36,831 nucleotides of DNA from Candidatus Borkfalkia faecigallinarum (GCA_019114625.1 DXFD01000057.1:1-36831); one strand, 5' to 3'; positions 23,963 to 31,968 are shown, counted from the stretch's first letter. A program made the numbers and translations. Notes: a model not told the origin generated them from the sequence alone.

Positions 23963-24885
23963 GCCTCCCCTCCTTCCGACCATTTCCTGCCCGTGACGGA
24001 GAGGAATACGTCGTCCATGTTCCCTTTGATGAACTCAAAATCGTCCGCGAGGTCGGCGCGGCGCATCAGAAATTCGCGGGCGGCCGCCGCGTCCTGCATC
24101 GGCACGCGCACACCTTCCGCCTCCCGCTCGCAGGGGATGCCCGCGGCACGCAGCGATGCGGCGAGGGCGTCCGCCTCTCCGTACAGATACAGGCTGCTGT
24201 GCGAGAATTGATTTTTCAGCTGCACGGGCGTGCCCTCCGCGGCGATCTTGCCGCCGTCGATGATGACGACGCGGTCGGAACCCTCCGCCTCCTCCATGTA
24301 GTGGGTGGTGAGGAAGACGGTCATCCCTTCCTCCTCGCGCAGGCGGCGGACGATCCCCCACACGCTGCGTCGGGTCTGCGGGTCGAGGCCGGTGGTCGGC
24401 TCGTCGAGGATGAGAAGCTCGGGGTCGGCGAGCAGCCCGCGCGCGATATCCGCGCGCCGCTTCTGCCCGCCCGACAGCTTGCCGAAGGGACGGTTCCAGA
24501 TCTCATCCAGCTCGAACAGCGCGCACAGCTTTGCCAGGCGCTCCTTTAAGGCGCGGCCGCGCAGCCCGTAAAAGCCGGCGCGGCAGACGAGGTTTTCACG
24601 CACGGTGAGCAGATCGTCCAGCACGGAGTTCTGGAACACGATGCCCACGCGCGGCTTGATCTTGTCCGCCTGCGTGTCGAGGTCGTATCCGGCGATGCGC
24701 ACGCTGCCGGCGTCTTTGGCGAGGATGGAGCAGAGGATGTGGATGGTCGTGCTCTTGCCGGCGCCGTTCACCCCCAAAAAGGAGAACAGGCTGCCGCGCG
24801 CGACGGCAAACGAGATGCCGCGCACCGCCTGCACCGCGCCGTACGACTTGACGAGCCCCTCCACCTGAACGATGTTGTCTTGCAT
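23959..24885 (-). CDS. ABC-2 type exporter ATP-binding protein
   Basis: 308 residues. Walker A is GVNGAGKSTT near 37-46, the Q-loop VGIVFQNSVLD near 79-89, the signature LSGGQKRR near 136-143, and Walker B LLILDEPTTGLDP near 155-167, with the switch histidine in TTHYMEEAE. The C-terminal ~90 residues are the DrrA/CcmA-type extension. It powers the permease downstream. ATG 24885 is chosen because the upstream in-frame ATG (24918) lies inside the -10 box. The ribosome site (GGGAT) is weak. Confidence 0.93.
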   Translation of the reverse strand: MQDNIVQVEGLVKSYGAVQAVRGISFAVARGSLFSFLGVNGAGKSTTIHILCSILAKDAGSVRIAGYDLDTQADKIKPRVGIVFQNSVLDDLLTVRENLVCRAGFYGLRGRALKERLAKLCALFELDEIWNRPFGKLSGGQKRRADIARGLLADPELLILDEPTTGLDPQTRRSVWGIVRRLREEEGMTVFLTTHYMEEAEGSDRVVIIDGGKIAAEGTPVQLKNQFSHSSLYLYGEADALAASLRAAGIPCEREAEGVRVPMQDAAAAREFLMRRADLADDFEFIKGNMDDVFLSVTGRKWSEGGEA

Positions 24886-24916
24886 ACAGGATATCCCGTC
24901 CGAATTTTGTATGCCC

Positions 24917-24946
24917 ATTATACAATACGGGGCGGAACGAGGGCAA
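24917..24946 (-). promoter_or_regulatory. Promoter of the ABC exporter
   Basis: TTGCCC (24941-24946), 18 bp, TATAAT (24917-24922). Confidence 0.65.
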
Positions 24947-24998
24947 GCGTTCGCGGGCGAGGCCGCCCGAATGATACAAATTTATTACAAGTTCGCCG

Positions 24999-25042
24999 CC
25001 GCCCCGGCAGACAAAGAGAACCGCCCCGGCAGACAAAGAGAA
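24999..25042. repeat. 22-bp perfect tandem duplication
   Basis: Two head-to-tail copies of a unit ending GGCAGACAAAGAGAA, at 24999-25020 and 25021-25042. Confidence 0.9.
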
Positions 25043-25064
25043 CCGCCGGCGGGGGCAAACAGAA

Positions 25065-25087
25065 CGGGCGCCCTGTACGGGCGCCCG
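25065..25087 (-). terminator. Hairpin after cysS
   Basis: CGGGCGCCC pairs with GGGCGCCCG around a 5-base loop. The minus side continues TTCTGTTTG, a modest T run. Its stem core is the same as in the palindrome at 574-601. Confidence 0.5.
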
Positions 25088-25173
25088 GCTTGCTTAAAAA
25101 ATCATGGAATGTACGGGCGCGGCGCGGTATGCGGCGCGCCGCGCCCATCCTGCGCGCCTTCGCGGCAGATCTT

Positions 25174-26571
25174 TCAGCCGATCTTATAGGTCGTGCCGTT
25201 CGGCGTGTCGGTCAGCGTGACCCCCATCGCGGAAAGTTCCGCGCGGATGCGGTCCGCCTCGGCGTAGTTTTTCGCCTTTTTGGCGGCGGCGCGCGCGGCG
25301 ATCATCCGCTCGACCTGCTCCGTGTCGACGGCGGGGGCAGCCTTTTCTTCCTCCTCCAACAAACCGAGGGAGAGCACGCGGTCAAAGTCCGCGACGACCG
25401 CGCGGCGGGTGGCGCCGCTCAATCCCTTCTCCTTGAGCAGGTCGTACAGGCAGGTGATCGCCTGCGAAGTGTTGAGGTCGTCCTCGAGCGCGGCGCGGAA
25501 GGTCTGCTGCCAGCGCGCCACGGCGGCGGCGTCGACTTCCCCCTCCTGCGGGAGCGCGAGGCAGCGCGCCTTGAGCTTGCGGAAGGCGTTGGCGGCGTTG
25601 GCGAAGGTGTCCTCCGAATAGACGAGGGAATTGCGCCAATGCGAGAGCAGGCAGAAGAAGCGGTATTCCATCGGGGTGCGGCCCTCTTCCTGCAGCTTCT
25701 GCAGCGTGAGGAAGCCGCCCGAAGACTTGCTCATCTTGCCGCCCGACGTGTTCAGGTGCAGGACGTGGAACCAGTAGCGGCACCACTCGTGGCCGAGGAA
25801 CGCCTCGCTCTGCGCGATCTCGTTGGTGTGATGGGGGAACACGTTGTCGATGCCGCCGCAGTGGATGTCGACGTATTCTCCCAGATATTTCATGGCGATG
25901 CAGGAACACTCGATGTGCCAGCCGGGATAACCGACCCCCCACGGGCTGTCCCATTTGAGGGCCTGGTCCTCGAACTTGGATTTGGTGAACCAGAGCACGA
26001 AGTCGTTCTTGTTGCGCTTGTTTTCGTCCTCGTCCACCCCCTCGCGCACGCCGACCTCGAGGTCCTCTTCCTTGAAGTTGAAGAACTTGTGATAGGAATT
26101 GACCTTCGACGTGTCGAAATAGACGTTGCCGCCCGCCTTGTAGGCGAAGCCCTTTTCCATGAGCGCCTCGATGACGCGGATGAAGTCGTCGATGCAGCCG
26201 GTCGCGGGCTGGACGAAGTCGGGCCGCTTGATGTGCAGCGCCTCGCAGTCGGCAAAGAAGGCGTCGGTGTAGAACTTGGCGAGCTCGAGCACCGTCTTGT
26301 GCTCGCGCTTGGCGCCGAGCAGCATCTTGTCCTCGCCGCTGTCCGCGTCCGAGGAGAGGTGGCCGATGTCGGTGATGTTCATCACGCGCGTGACGTCGTA
26401 GCCGATATAGCGCAGCGTCTTTTCCAGCACGTCCTCCATCAGATAGGTGCGCAGGTTGCCGATGTGCGCAAAATTGTACACCGTCGGCCCGCAGGTGTAC
26501 ATCTTCACTTTTCCTTCCTCGCGGGGGATGAACTCCTCCACGCGGCGGGTCAGCGTGTTGTAAAATTTCAT
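25174..26571 (-). CDS. cysS: Cysteinyl-tRNA synthetase
   Basis: 465 residues, a complete class I synthetase. The zinc-site and HIGH region is [17 protein letters not shown] near 26-42; GWHIECS near 212-218 and [11 protein letters not shown] near 239-249 are family-specific; KMSKSSGG near 272-279 is the KMSKS loop. It charges tRNA-Cys in the cytoplasm. ATG 26571 follows GGGAG at six bases. It lies 47 bases behind the shikimate-kinase-like gene and probably shares its promoter. Confidence 0.97.
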   Translation of the reverse strand: MKFYNTLTRRVEEFIPREEGKVKMYTCGPTVYNFAHIGNLRTYLMEDVLEKTLRYIGYDVTRVMNITDIGHLSSDADSGEDKMLLGAKREHKTVLELAKFYTDAFFADCEALHIKRPDFVQPATGCIDDFIRVIEALMEKGFAYKAGGNVYFDTSKVNSYHKFFNFKEEDLEVGVREGVDEDENKRNKNDFVLWFTKSKFEDQALKWDSPWGVGYPGWHIECSCIAMKYLGEYVDIHCGGIDNVFPHHTNEIAQSEAFLGHEWCRYWFHVLHLNTSGGKMSKSSGGFLTLQKLQEEGRTPMEYRFFCLLSHWRNSLVYSEDTFANAANAFRKLKARCLALPQEGEVDAAAVARWQQTFRAALEDDLNTSQAITCLYDLLKEKGLSGATRRAVVADFDRVLSLGLLEEEEKAAPAVDTEQVERMIAARAAAKKAKNYAEADRIRAELSAMGVTLTDTPNGTTYKIG

Positions 26572-26618
26572 GGCTATGCTCCCGGTATTGGATTTTGGTC
26601 CCCGCCGCAGGGGCGGGA

Positions 26619-27128
26619 TCAGGCGTCGCGTTCGGGGAACACGGCGCGCACGATGGCGGCGACCGTCTCCTCGATGGTCAGCCCGTCGCAGCAGACGACG
26701 GCGTCTGCGTACTTTTCATAGAGCGGGACGCGCTCGGCGTACAGCTCGGCGACGCTCTCGCCGGGCGTGCGCATCACGACGCCGCGCAGGACGATGTTGT
26801 GCAGGCGGCGCTCGATCTCCGGCTCGCTCAGCCGCAGATAGACGACGGTGCCGATCTCGCGGAAGCGGCGCATGGCGCGCTCGCCGTAGACGGCGGAACC
26901 GCCCGTCGCGATGACGCAGCGCTCCGCCCAAAGCGAGGCGTTGACGCGCTCCTCGATGCGCAGAAATTCTTCCGCGCCCTTGGCGGCGATAATGTCGCAC
27001 AGCAGCGCCCGCTGCTCGTTCTGGATCAGGAGGTCGGTGTCGATAAAGCCGAAGCCGAGCGTCTTGGCGAGCAGGACCCCGACCGTGCTCTTGCCCGAGG
27101 CGGGCATCCCGATGAGTATGATGTTCAA
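26619..27128 (-). CDS. aroK: Shikimate kinase (AroK-like)
   Basis: 169 residues with a P-loop kinase fold. Walker A is GMPASGKST near 7-15, FIDTDLLI near 28-35 holds the shikimate-binding aspartate, FLRIEERV near 55-62 supplies the arginine-glutamate motif in slightly altered form, ATGGSAV near 73-79 is the glycine-rich substrate loop, and AELYAERVPLYEKYAD near 127-142 is the typical C-terminal helix. It phosphorylates shikimate in aromatic amino acid synthesis. The start is TTG 27128 with GGGAGGG eight bases upstream; a longer form from 27188 would begin at the -35 box. It is the first gene of a unit with cysS. Confidence 0.85.
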   Translation of the reverse strand: MNIILIGMPASGKSTVGVLLAKTLGFGFIDTDLLIQNEQRALLCDIIAAKGAEEFLRIEERVNASLWAERCVIATGGSAVYGERAMRRFREIGTVVYLRLSEPEIERRLHNIVLRGVVMRTPGESVAELYAERVPLYEKYADAVVCCDGLTIEETVAAIVRAVFPERDA

Positions 27129-27159
27129 GGTGAAGACCCTCCCTTTCCCCTTCCCTGCA

Positions 27160-27188
27160 ATTATACGTTTTTTTCGCGGGAATGTCAA
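27160..27188 (-). promoter_or_regulatory. Promoter of aroK-cysS
   Basis: TTGACA (27183-27188), 17 bp, TATAAT (27160-27165), both consensus. Its -35 box is only seven bases from that of mutY on the other strand. Confidence 0.9.
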
Positions 27189-27195
27189 ATTTTCG

Positions 27196-27224
27196 TTGGT
27201 TTTCGGCGCAAATTATGCTAAAAT
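27196..27224 (+). promoter_or_regulatory. Promoter of mutY
   Basis: TTGGTT (27196-27201), 17 bp, extended TGCTAAAAT with -10 at 27219-27224. The expected start point coincides with the mutY start codon. Confidence 0.65.
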
Positions 27225-27231
27225 AATGCGG

Positions 27232-28338
27232 ATGAACGAGCATTTGCAAGGCGCAGAGCGGGCGGAGGCGCTGTCCATGCTGCCCCGCCTGCTGCTGCCC
27301 TGGTACGATACGAATAAGCGCGACCTGCCCTGGCGAGAAAACACCGACCCCTATCGGGTGTGGGTGTCGGAGATCATGCTGCAGCAGACGCGCGTGGAGG
27401 CCGCCCGCGAACACTACGTCCGCTTCCTGCGGGAGCTGCCGACGGTGGAGGCGCTCGCCGCCTGCCCCGAGGACAGGCTGCTGAAGCTGTGGGAGGGGCT
27501 CGGCTACTATTCGCGCGCGCGCAACTTACAGAAGGCCGCCGGGATCGTGGCGGCGGAGGGGTTCCCCCGCACCGCCGCGGGCTGGAAAAAGCTGCCCGGC
27601 ATCGGCGACTATACCGCGGGAGCGATCGCGTCGATCGCCTTCGGCGAGCGCGCGCCCGCCGTGGACGGGAACGTGATCCGCGTGCTGTCCCGCCTGCTCG
27701 GCGACGGCCGCCCCGCCGAAACGCTGAAAGGGGCGTTCTTCCGCGAGTTGGAGCCGGCGCTGCCCCGCGCGCGGTGCGGCGACTTCACCCAGAGCCTGAT
27801 GGAGCTGGGCGCGACCGTCTGCACGCCCGCCGCGCCCCTCTGCCCGCGCTGTCCCCTCTTCCCCCTCTGCCGAACGCGCGGCGACGCCCTCCCCCTCCCC
27901 CGCAAAAAGCCCGAACGCAGGCGGAGCGAAATGACGCTGCTGCTCTTTTGCCGCGGGGACGAAGCGGCGCTCTGCCGCCGCGGGGACGGGGTGCTGCGCG
28001 GGATGTACGGCTTTTTTGCCGTCGAACGGGCGATGAACGAGGCCGCGGTGCGCGCCTTTCTGCAAGAAGCGGGGATGCGCGCGTTCGCGCTCGGCAGAGC
28101 GAAGGCGCACAAACACGTCTTTTCCCATCTCGAATGGGAGATGACCGCCTATCCCGTCCGCTCGGACGAGGACGCCCGCACCCTGCGGGGCGGGGCGGGA
28201 GCGGCGCATACGCCCTTCGGCGCGCTCGAATATTTCCCCGTCGAAAAGATCGCGCGGGAGATCTCGCTGCCCTCCGCCTTCCGCTGGTGCCTGCCCCTGC
28301 TGCAGGCGTCCGCCCCGCAGGGCGGCGCGGAAAAATGA
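27232..28338 (+). CDS. mutY: A/G-specific adenine DNA glycosylase
   Basis: 368 residues. The catalytic glutamate is in SEIMLQQTRV (about residue 47), the helix-hairpin-helix is LPGIGDYTAGAI near 121-132, and the catalytic aspartate is in VDGNVIRV (Asp145). The iron-sulfur cysteines follow the C-x6-C-x2-C-x5-C rule (197, 204, 207, 213), and a C-terminal MutT-like domain starts near 230. It removes adenine mispaired with 8-oxoguanine. ATG 27232 lies about eight bases behind the -10 box and has no ribosome binding site, so the message is probably leaderless. ATG 27226 is in frame but would lie upstream of the expected start point. Confidence 0.94.
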   Translation: MNEHLQGAERAEALSMLPRLLLPWYDTNKRDLPWRENTDPYRVWVSEIMLQQTRVEAAREHYVRFLRELPTVEALAACPEDRLLKLWEGLGYYSRARNLQKAAGIVAAEGFPRTAAGWKKLPGIGDYTAGAIASIAFGERAPAVDGNVIRVLSRLLGDGRPAETLKGAFFRELEPALPRARCGDFTQSLMELGATVCTPAAPLCPRCPLFPLCRTRGDALPLPRKKPERRRSEMTLLLFCRGDEAALCRRGDGVLRGMYGFFAVERAMNEAAVRAFLQEAGMRAFALGRAKAHKHVFSHLEWEMTAYPVRSDEDARTLRGGAGAAHTPFGALEYFPVEKIAREISLPSAFRWCLPLLQASAPQGGAEK

Positions 28339-28410
28339 CCGGCCGCGGCGCAGCCGAAAATGGGCAAGCCGCCCCCGCCGCTGCAAACCGCAAAATGACC
28401 GGCCGCGCGC
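28333..28410. repeat. 60-bp spaced direct repeat
   Basis: AAAATGACCGGCCGCG occurs at about 28333 (over the mutY stop) and again at about 28393, with similar flanks. Confidence 0.6.
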
Positions 28411-28504
28411 CGCAAGCCGCCGCAGACAGAAATCGGCCGCCCTCCCCGCGGGCGCTCCTGCGCCCGCGAAAAAGACGACGCCATAGGATGACCAATATAC
28501 GGAA

Positions 28505-28550
28505 GCGCAAGCGCCCGCCGCGGACCGCGGCGGGCGCTTGCGCCTGTTTT
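28505..28550. terminator. Convergent terminator between mutY and trxA
   Basis: A 19-bp perfect stem (28505-28523 with 28525-28543) with a one-base loop on paper. The plus side continues CTGTTTTCC and the minus side TTCCGTATATT; it probably serves both genes. Confidence 0.75.
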
Positions 28551-28554
28551 CCGA

Positions 28555-28869
28555 TCAGATATTCTTGCGGATAAATTCTTCCATCGCCTTTTTGGGGGCG
28601 AAGCCGACGTTCTTGGCCACCGGCGCGCCGTTCTTGAAGACCATCACGCACGGGATGCTCATGATCGAATACTCGCGCGCGAGATCGGGGTTGTCGTCCA
28701 CGTCGATCTTGACAAATTCCGCGCCCAAATCCGGCGCTTCCGAAAGCTCCTCCATGACGGGGGCGAGCATCCGGCAGGGGCCGCACCATTCCGCCCAGAA
28801 ATCGACGACCAGCGTCTTTTTTGCCTCCAGCGCGGCACGGAATGCCGCCGTATCAATCGCCTTGACCAT
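28555..28869 (-). CDS. trxA: Thioredoxin (second copy)
   Basis: A 104-residue cytoplasmic thioredoxin with WCGPC (Cys29, Cys32) in VVDFWAEWCGPCRM, and the cis-proline SIPC near 70-73. The residue after cis-Pro is Cys, where the first copy has Thr, giving a third cysteine close to the active site. ATG 28869 follows AAGGAGG. It overlaps the rseC-like gene by 17 bases and ends the hisS unit. Confidence 0.95.
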   Translation of the reverse strand: MVKAIDTAAFRAALEAKKTLVVDFWAEWCGPCRMLAPVMEELSEAPDLGAEFVKIDVDDNPDLAREYSIMSIPCVMVFKNGAPVAKNVGFAPKKAMEEFIRKNI

Positions 28870-29302
28870 TTTGTTCCTCCTTTTGGTCTGTTTTTTGTGT
28901 ATCCAGCACCTCGACGACCTCGATGCCGAAGCCGCGGCGCCGGGAAAGCAGCTTGTCCGCCGCCCAGACCGCCAAAAAACCGACGGCCAGCCCCGCAAGG
29001 CAGAAGAGCGCGGCGTACAGCTCCTGCTCGAAACACTGCGCGCCCACGATGACGCCGGCCACGCCCAGCAGCACGGGCAGGATGTACACGAGAAAGGACG
29101 CGAGCGTGCGGTTGTCCTTTTCCGCCTCGACGACGACGCGGTCCCCCGCGGCGGCGCCCGCCGTGTTGAGGGCCCTGACCTTGACGCGGCTCTTCCCGCC
29201 CGCAAAGGCGCACACCTTGCAGGCGGAGCACGCGGGGCTCTTTTCGATCTGCACGACGGCGATCTTCCCCGCCGTCTTTAAGACGAGCGCGACCTCCTTC
29301 AT
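28853..29302 (-). CDS. SoxR-reducing system RseC-family membrane protein
   Basis: 149 residues. An N-terminal soluble part carries the cysteine cluster SPACSACKVCAF near 22-33, typical of RseC proteins. Two membrane segments follow, about 70-88 and 95-114, with a charged cytoplasmic tail. RseC proteins accompany Rnf complexes in many anaerobes and belong to systems that keep iron-sulfur regulators reduced; no rnf gene is in view. ATG 29302 overlaps the hisS stop (ATGA). It sits between hisS and a thioredoxin, with overlaps on both sides, so the three are co-translated. Confidence 0.85.
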   Translation of the reverse strand: MKEVALVLKTAGKIAVVQIEKSPACSACKVCAFAGGKSRVKVRALNTAGAAAGDRVVVEAEKDNRTLASFLVYILPVLLGVAGVIVGAQCFEQELYAALFCLAGLAVGFLAVWAADKLLSRRRGFGIEVVEVLDTQKTDQKEEQNGQGD

Positions 29303-30558
29303 ACCGGCTTTGCCGCGAGGTACGCCGCGCACTCGGCCGCGGAGACGCTCTCCGAGGTCGAATCTGCCATGTTTTTGACGGTGTAGCGGCCGCTGCTCAG
29401 CTCGTCCGCGCCGATGACGACGACGTAGCGCGCGCCGGCCTTGCCCGCGTACTTGAACTGCGCCTTGACCGAGCGGGCGGCGTGGTCGAAGTCCGCCGCG
29501 ACGCCGCGCGCGCGCAGCTGCGCGGCCAGGGCGAAGGCGGCGCGGCGCCCCGCCTCGTCCAGCCCGGCGACGTACACGCTTATCGGCGGCTCCTGCGGGA
29601 TGCCCTTGCCCGTGTTTTCCAGAACGAGCAGCATCCGCTCGATGCCGCTGCCGAACCCGACCGCGGGGACGGAAGGGCCGCCCAGATTTTCGATGAGGGT
29701 ATCGTACCGCCCGCCGCCGAGCACCGTGCCCTGCGAACCGATGGCGGTGGACACGAACTCGAACACCGTCTTGGAATAGTAATCCAGCCCGCGCACGAGC
29801 TTGGGATTGAGCTTGTATTTTACGCCGCTCGCGTCGAGGATGGAGCACAGCTTTTCAAAGTGCTCGCGGCACTCGTCGCACAGATAATCGACGGAGCGGG
29901 GCGCGTTCTCGTTGATCGCGGCGCACGCCTCCTCCTTGCAGTCGAGGATGCGCAGCGGGTTCTTCTCGAAGCGGGCGTTGCAGGTGGGGCACATCGCGGA
30001 CAAATGGGGGCGCAGATACTCTTTCAGCGCCTCGTTGAAGCGGGGGCGGCAGTGCTTGCAGCCGATGGAATTGAGGTTGAGCTCCACCCCCTCCACGCCG
30101 AGGGCGGCGATGTAGTCGCGCGCGAGCAGGATGACCTCGGCGTCCGTCTCGGGGCCCTTGCCGCCGAAGATCTCGACGCCGAACTGGTGATGCTCGCGCA
30201 GGCGGCCCGCCTGCGGCCGCTCATAGCGGAAGACGGGGGTGAGGTAGTACATCTTCAGGGGCAGCACGCCGCCCGCGAGGCCGTTCTCGATAAAGGCGCG
30301 CACGACGCCCGCCGTCCCCTCCGGCTTGAGCGTGATCGAACGCTCGCCCTTGTCGAGGAAGGTGTACATCTCCTTGTTGACGATATCCGTCGTGTCCCCC
30401 ACGCCGCGCAGGAACAGCTCGGTATGCTCGAAGGTGGGGGTGCGGATCTCCCGCAGCCCGTACAGCGCCGCGATGCGGCGGGCGGTGTTTTCCACAAAAT
30501 GCCACTTGTATGCCTCGGCGGGCAAAACGTCTTTGGTCCCTTTGGGAATATTGATCAT
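29299..30558 (-). CDS. hisS: Histidyl-tRNA synthetase
   Basis: 419 residues, a class II synthetase. Motif 1 lies around FRGVGDTTDIVNKEMYTF-like sequence near 47-63, motif 2 is FRYERPQAGRLREHHQFG near 109-126, the histidine-A motif is LVRGLDYYSKTVFEF near 255-269, and motif 3 is GFGSGIERMLL near 299-309. A C-terminal anticodon-binding domain follows (about 325-419). Extra cysteines near 172-220 (CKHC, CPTC, CDEC) suggest a zinc-binding insertion seen in some homologues. ATG 30558 follows AAGGAG. The ~190-nt leader contains a direct repeat but no T-box motif that I can see. Confidence 0.95.
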   Translation of the reverse strand: MINIPKGTKDVLPAEAYKWHFVENTARRIAALYGLREIRTPTFEHTELFLRGVGDTTDIVNKEMYTFLDKGERSITLKPEGTAGVVRAFIENGLAGGVLPLKMYYLTPVFRYERPQAGRLREHHQFGVEIFGGKGPETDAEVILLARDYIAALGVEGVELNLNSIGCKHCRPRFNEALKEYLRPHLSAMCPTCNARFEKNPLRILDCKEEACAAINENAPRSVDYLCDECREHFEKLCSILDASGVKYKLNPKLVRGLDYYSKTVFEFVSTAIGSQGTVLGGGRYDTLIENLGGPSVPAVGFGSGIERMLLVLENTGKGIPQEPPISVYVAGLDEAGRRAAFALAAQLRARGVAADFDHAARSVKAQFKYAGKAGARYVVVIGADELSSGRYTVKNMADSTSESVSAAECAAYLAAKPV

Positions 30559-30667
30559 ACAAACTCCTTCTCTTCGCTTTTTTCCGCCGCCGCGGCGGGC
30601 GCGGGCCTGCCGCACGGGAAAGATCCCGCCGCCGCGGCAAAGCCTGCCCGGGCGGGGAACACTTGTT

Positions 30668-30742
30668 GCGGCGGATGCTTTGGCGGCGCGCTTTGGCTCG
30701 CCGCGCGCACCTGCGCGGCGGACGCTTGGGCGGCGCGCTTTG
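30668..30742. repeat. 28-bp direct repeat in the hisS leader
   Basis: Copies at 30668-30695 and 30715-30742 with two mismatches. Both would be transcribed in the hisS leader. Confidence 0.8.
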
Positions 30743-30753
30743 ACCGTATCTTT

Positions 30754-30782
30754 ATTGTAACACGCGCGGGGCGGCTTTTCAA
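30754..30782 (-). promoter_or_regulatory. Promoter of hisS-rseC-trxA
   Basis: TTGAAA (30777-30782), 17 bp, TACAAT (30754-30759). Confidence 0.75.
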
Positions 30783-31049
30783 TGGCAAAAATCACATTTT
30801 TCCGCAAAAAACCGACCCGATCGCAAAACCGCACAGCCCTTCCCGCCGCAAGGCCCGGGGCGGGGCAGAGCCCTCCGTCTCACGGAAAATCGCAGGCGTC
30901 GGCACGCCGAGATTTTCGTGAACTACCCCTCTCTGCGCGTGCCAAAATCACACTTTTGGCAAAGCGCACCCCATTAGCCGCATACTTGCGGCTTCTGCGG
31001 AAAGAGTGAATTTGCGGCATTTATCAAAGATGTGCCCTAACACAGGGCT

Positions 31050-31079
31050 CCCAAAAAGTATCGAAGAACTTTTTGGGAA
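31050..31079. repeat. Extra hairpin in the first variable insert
   Basis: CCCAAAAAGT pairs with ACTTTTTGGG around an 8-base loop. Confidence 0.75.
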
Positions 31080-31576
31080 GAGGAGGAGCCGCCGCGCCGA
31101 GCGTGGCGGGGCGCGTATCGCGTGCCGCCCGCAACAAGCGGCGAGCGACGACGAGCGGAAAGAGGGAGAAAACGCTGCCGAGCAAAGCGAACAGCGGTGT
31201 CTCTCTCCAACTCACGGAAATTTGTTTTGACAGCTCAAAACAAATTTCGTGAATCTTTTCATGAACAACTCTCGCGCAAGCAAAACCGCGCTTTTGCGCC
31301 GCGCACCCCAATTTGCGCGCAAGCGCCTCAGCGGGTGAATGCGGCGCGCGTTCTTAAAAGACGTGCCCCGAAAAGCGCGCCGCAGAGGGCAGAGCCCTCA
31401 CCATCGGAAGATTTTGTTTTGACAGCTCAAAACAAAATCTCCGAGTGAACTTTCTGCGCGTGCCAAAATCGCATTTTTGGCAAAGCGCACCCCATTTGCC
31501 GCATACCTGCGGCTTCTGCGGAAAGAGTGAATTTGCGGCATTTATTAAAGGCGTGCCCTTAAAATATGCCGCAAAG

Positions 31577-31628
31577 AGAGAAAACAGGCCGCCGAAGCGA
31601 CATCGTCGCGGAGCGGCGGGTTTTCTCT
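31577..31628. repeat. Extra hairpin in the second variable insert
   Basis: AGAGAAAAC (31577-31585) pairs with GTTTTCTCT (31620-31628), enclosing CCGCCG/CGGCGG and GCGAC-ATC-GTCGC helices. The insert before H2 has an analogous GAGGGAGA/TCTCTCTC frame with CGCTG/CAGCG inside. Confidence 0.8.
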
Positions 31629-31680
31629 CAAAATCACGGAAATTTGTTTCGTCAGCTCGAAACAAATTTCGTGAACATTT

Positions 31681-31968
31681 TCAAAACTTTATCTCCCTCG
31701 GCTCGGCGTATTCTGCGCGGGGGCGCGTCCGCTTCTTTTCCACGATGTAGTACACGTTTTTGGGCGCGCTGTTCGGCGGCGGGGGCGGGGCGGCGCTCTC
31801 CGCGCTCTCCCGTTCGCGCTCCCACTCTTCGCGCAGGGCGCGCTCGCGCTCCTCGCGGCGGCGCAGCGCGTACAGGCGGAACCCGGCCACCCCGCCCAGA
31901 CAGGCGCCGAACAGGAGCAGCAGGTACAGCCCGCCCATCGCCGCGCCCGCCGACAAGAGTTGATCCAT
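31681..31968 (-). CDS. Small single-span membrane protein, function unknown
   Basis: 95 residues. A hydrophobic segment at about 9-33 (GGLYLLLLFGACLGGVAGF) is followed by a highly charged, probably coiled helix (RLYALRRREERERALREEW), a Pro run, and a basic tail containing NVYYIVEKK. It looks like a membrane-anchored cytoplasmic-facing helix, but no family is recognised. ATG 31968 follows GGGAGGTG. Hairpin H4 of the repeat array begins eight bases after the stop and may act as its terminator. A TACAAT box lies at 32021-32026 but the -35 is poor. Confidence 0.75.
   Translation of the reverse strand: MDQLLSAGAAMGGLYLLLLFGACLGGVAGFRLYALRRREERERALREEWERERESAESAAPPPPPNSAPKNVYYIVEKKRTRPRAEYAEPREIKF

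Larger units (their letters stand above)
30881..31674. repeat. Array of repeated hairpin modules, no supported gene
   Basis: Four long hairpins (H1 30881-30920, H2 31213-31251, H3 31404-31444, H4 31635-31673) alternate with three copies of a second module (C1 30934-31037, C2 about 31270-31369, C3 31455-31558). C1 and C3 are both 104 bases and match at 97 positions by eye; C2 keeps GCGCACCCCA, GTGAAT and GTGCCC but has different, still self-complementary, stems. Module start-to-start spacing H to C is 53, 57 and 51. H2 and H4 are equal in length and differ by a compensating T-A to C-G pair. Variable inserts lie before H2 and H4. The region is visibly less GC-rich than its surroundings. Confidence 0.85.

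Noticed and set aside
24886-24918. Upstream ATG as start of the ABC ATPase
   Set aside because: This ATG lies in the -10 box of the gene's own promoter and adds residues outside the family alignment.
31024-31311. Minus-strand frame of 95 residues in the hairpin array, and a similar one at 31354-31665 sharing the peptide FELSKQ
   Set aside because: The shared peptide is just the H hairpin read in one frame. No good ribosome site precedes either frame, the frames cross inserts and palindromes, and C1/C3 differences do not favour silent positions in an obvious way.
30782-31750. Four short plus-strand frames across the hairpin array
   Set aside because: No ribosome sites, no family resemblance, and they run through palindromes on both strands.
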